DNA of 5,634 bases, taken from contig JAHAIU010000193.1 in assembly GCA_018372555.1 (NCBI GenBank), positions 1 to 5,634 on the forward strand, in the 5' to 3' direction. Origin of the DNA: Clostridium sp. GTDB lineage: Bacteria; Bacillota; Clostridia; Clostridiales; Clostridiaceae. The notes under the pieces were generated by a model. The model searched no databases. It had not been told where the DNA came from and saw only the letters and a program-made list of their open reading frames with translations. The position numbers and the translations under genes were made by a program. Position 1 is the first letter of the stretch. Each line of letters begins with the position of its first letter. This document shows positions 5,590 through 5,634 of the stretch, piece after piece.

Positions 5590-5634
5590 CGCATACGCTC
5601 AGACAAACCAACAACTCTAAGGCCTAGTAGTTTT
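5558..5634. repeat. Imperfect long inverted repeat with an alternative inner hairpin, cut by the window edge
   Basis: The left arm (5558-5578) and right arm (5613-5634) match as inverted repeats over about 20 of 22 positions, including the exact AAAACTACTA/TAGTAGTTTT ends. Inside, GAGTTTT (5574-5580) and AAAACTC (5584-5590) form a perfect 7-bp hairpin with a 3-base loop that uses part of the outer left arm, so the two folds compete. The right arm ends in TTTT exactly at the window edge, so a terminator function for the operon or a mobile-repeat end are both open. Confidence 0.6.

Noticed and set aside
5432..5614. 60-residue minus-strand frame in the right-end repeat region
   Set aside because: There is no ribosome binding site, the composition is unlike the real genes, and it lies wholly inside repeat sequence with inverted repeats.
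5514..5634. CRISPR array
   Set aside because: The repeated motifs are only 8-9 bases, irregularly spaced and two or three copies, with no regular spacers and no cas genes.

Overview
The window looks like chromosomal DNA of a low-GC Firmicute, most likely a Clostridium sensu stricto. The reasons are the very AT-rich sequence, the strong preference for AGA, TTA and GGA codons, the near-perfect AGGAGG-type ribosome binding sites, the use of TTG and GTG starts, and the protein families present. The species cannot be fixed from the sequence alone.

Layout. Bases 1-94 hold a leftward extended -10 promoter and a short GC-rich hairpin, possibly the end of an IS200-like element whose transposase would lie off the left edge. 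Bases 95-330 form a compact leftward transcription unit: extended -10 promoter, AGGAGG site, a TTG-started gene for a 58-residue membrane protein with a coiled coil, and a bidirectional terminator. Bases 331-544 carry the rightward promoter and leader of a family 4 glycosidase gene (545-1876), which carries the CDMP signature of NAD/Mn-dependent 6-phospho-alpha-glucosidases. A 133-bp gap follows. It contains a strong dyad that overlaps a plausible promoter. Then comes a tight three-gene operon (2010-5399): an IlvD/Edd-family dehydratase, a KDPG aldolase and a PfkB-family 2-keto-3-deoxygluconate (KDG) kinase. The last 235 bp (5400-5634) are non-coding, repeat-rich DNA with several inverted repeats, and no canonical terminator was found there.

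How the genes work together. The three-gene operon reads as a semi-phosphorylative Entner-Doudoroff branch: a hexonate (gluconate is the simplest guess) is dehydrated to KDG, the kinase makes KDPG, and the aldolase splits it to pyruvate and glyceraldehyde 3-phosphate. Generic annotation would probably call the first gene ilvD (branched-chain amino acid synthesis). The context and an Edd-like active-site segment argue for a sugar-acid role. No transporter, sugar oxidase or regulator is in the window. The glycosidase upstream handles PTS-imported alpha-glucoside phosphates and appears to have its own promoter, so it is probably a neighbour and not a step of the same pathway.

No clearly new defence or mobile system is visible. 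The most interesting items are the overlooked small membrane-protein gene, the dehydratase with its likely misannotation, the dyad/promoter overlap in front of the operon, and the repeat at the right edge with two competing hairpins.
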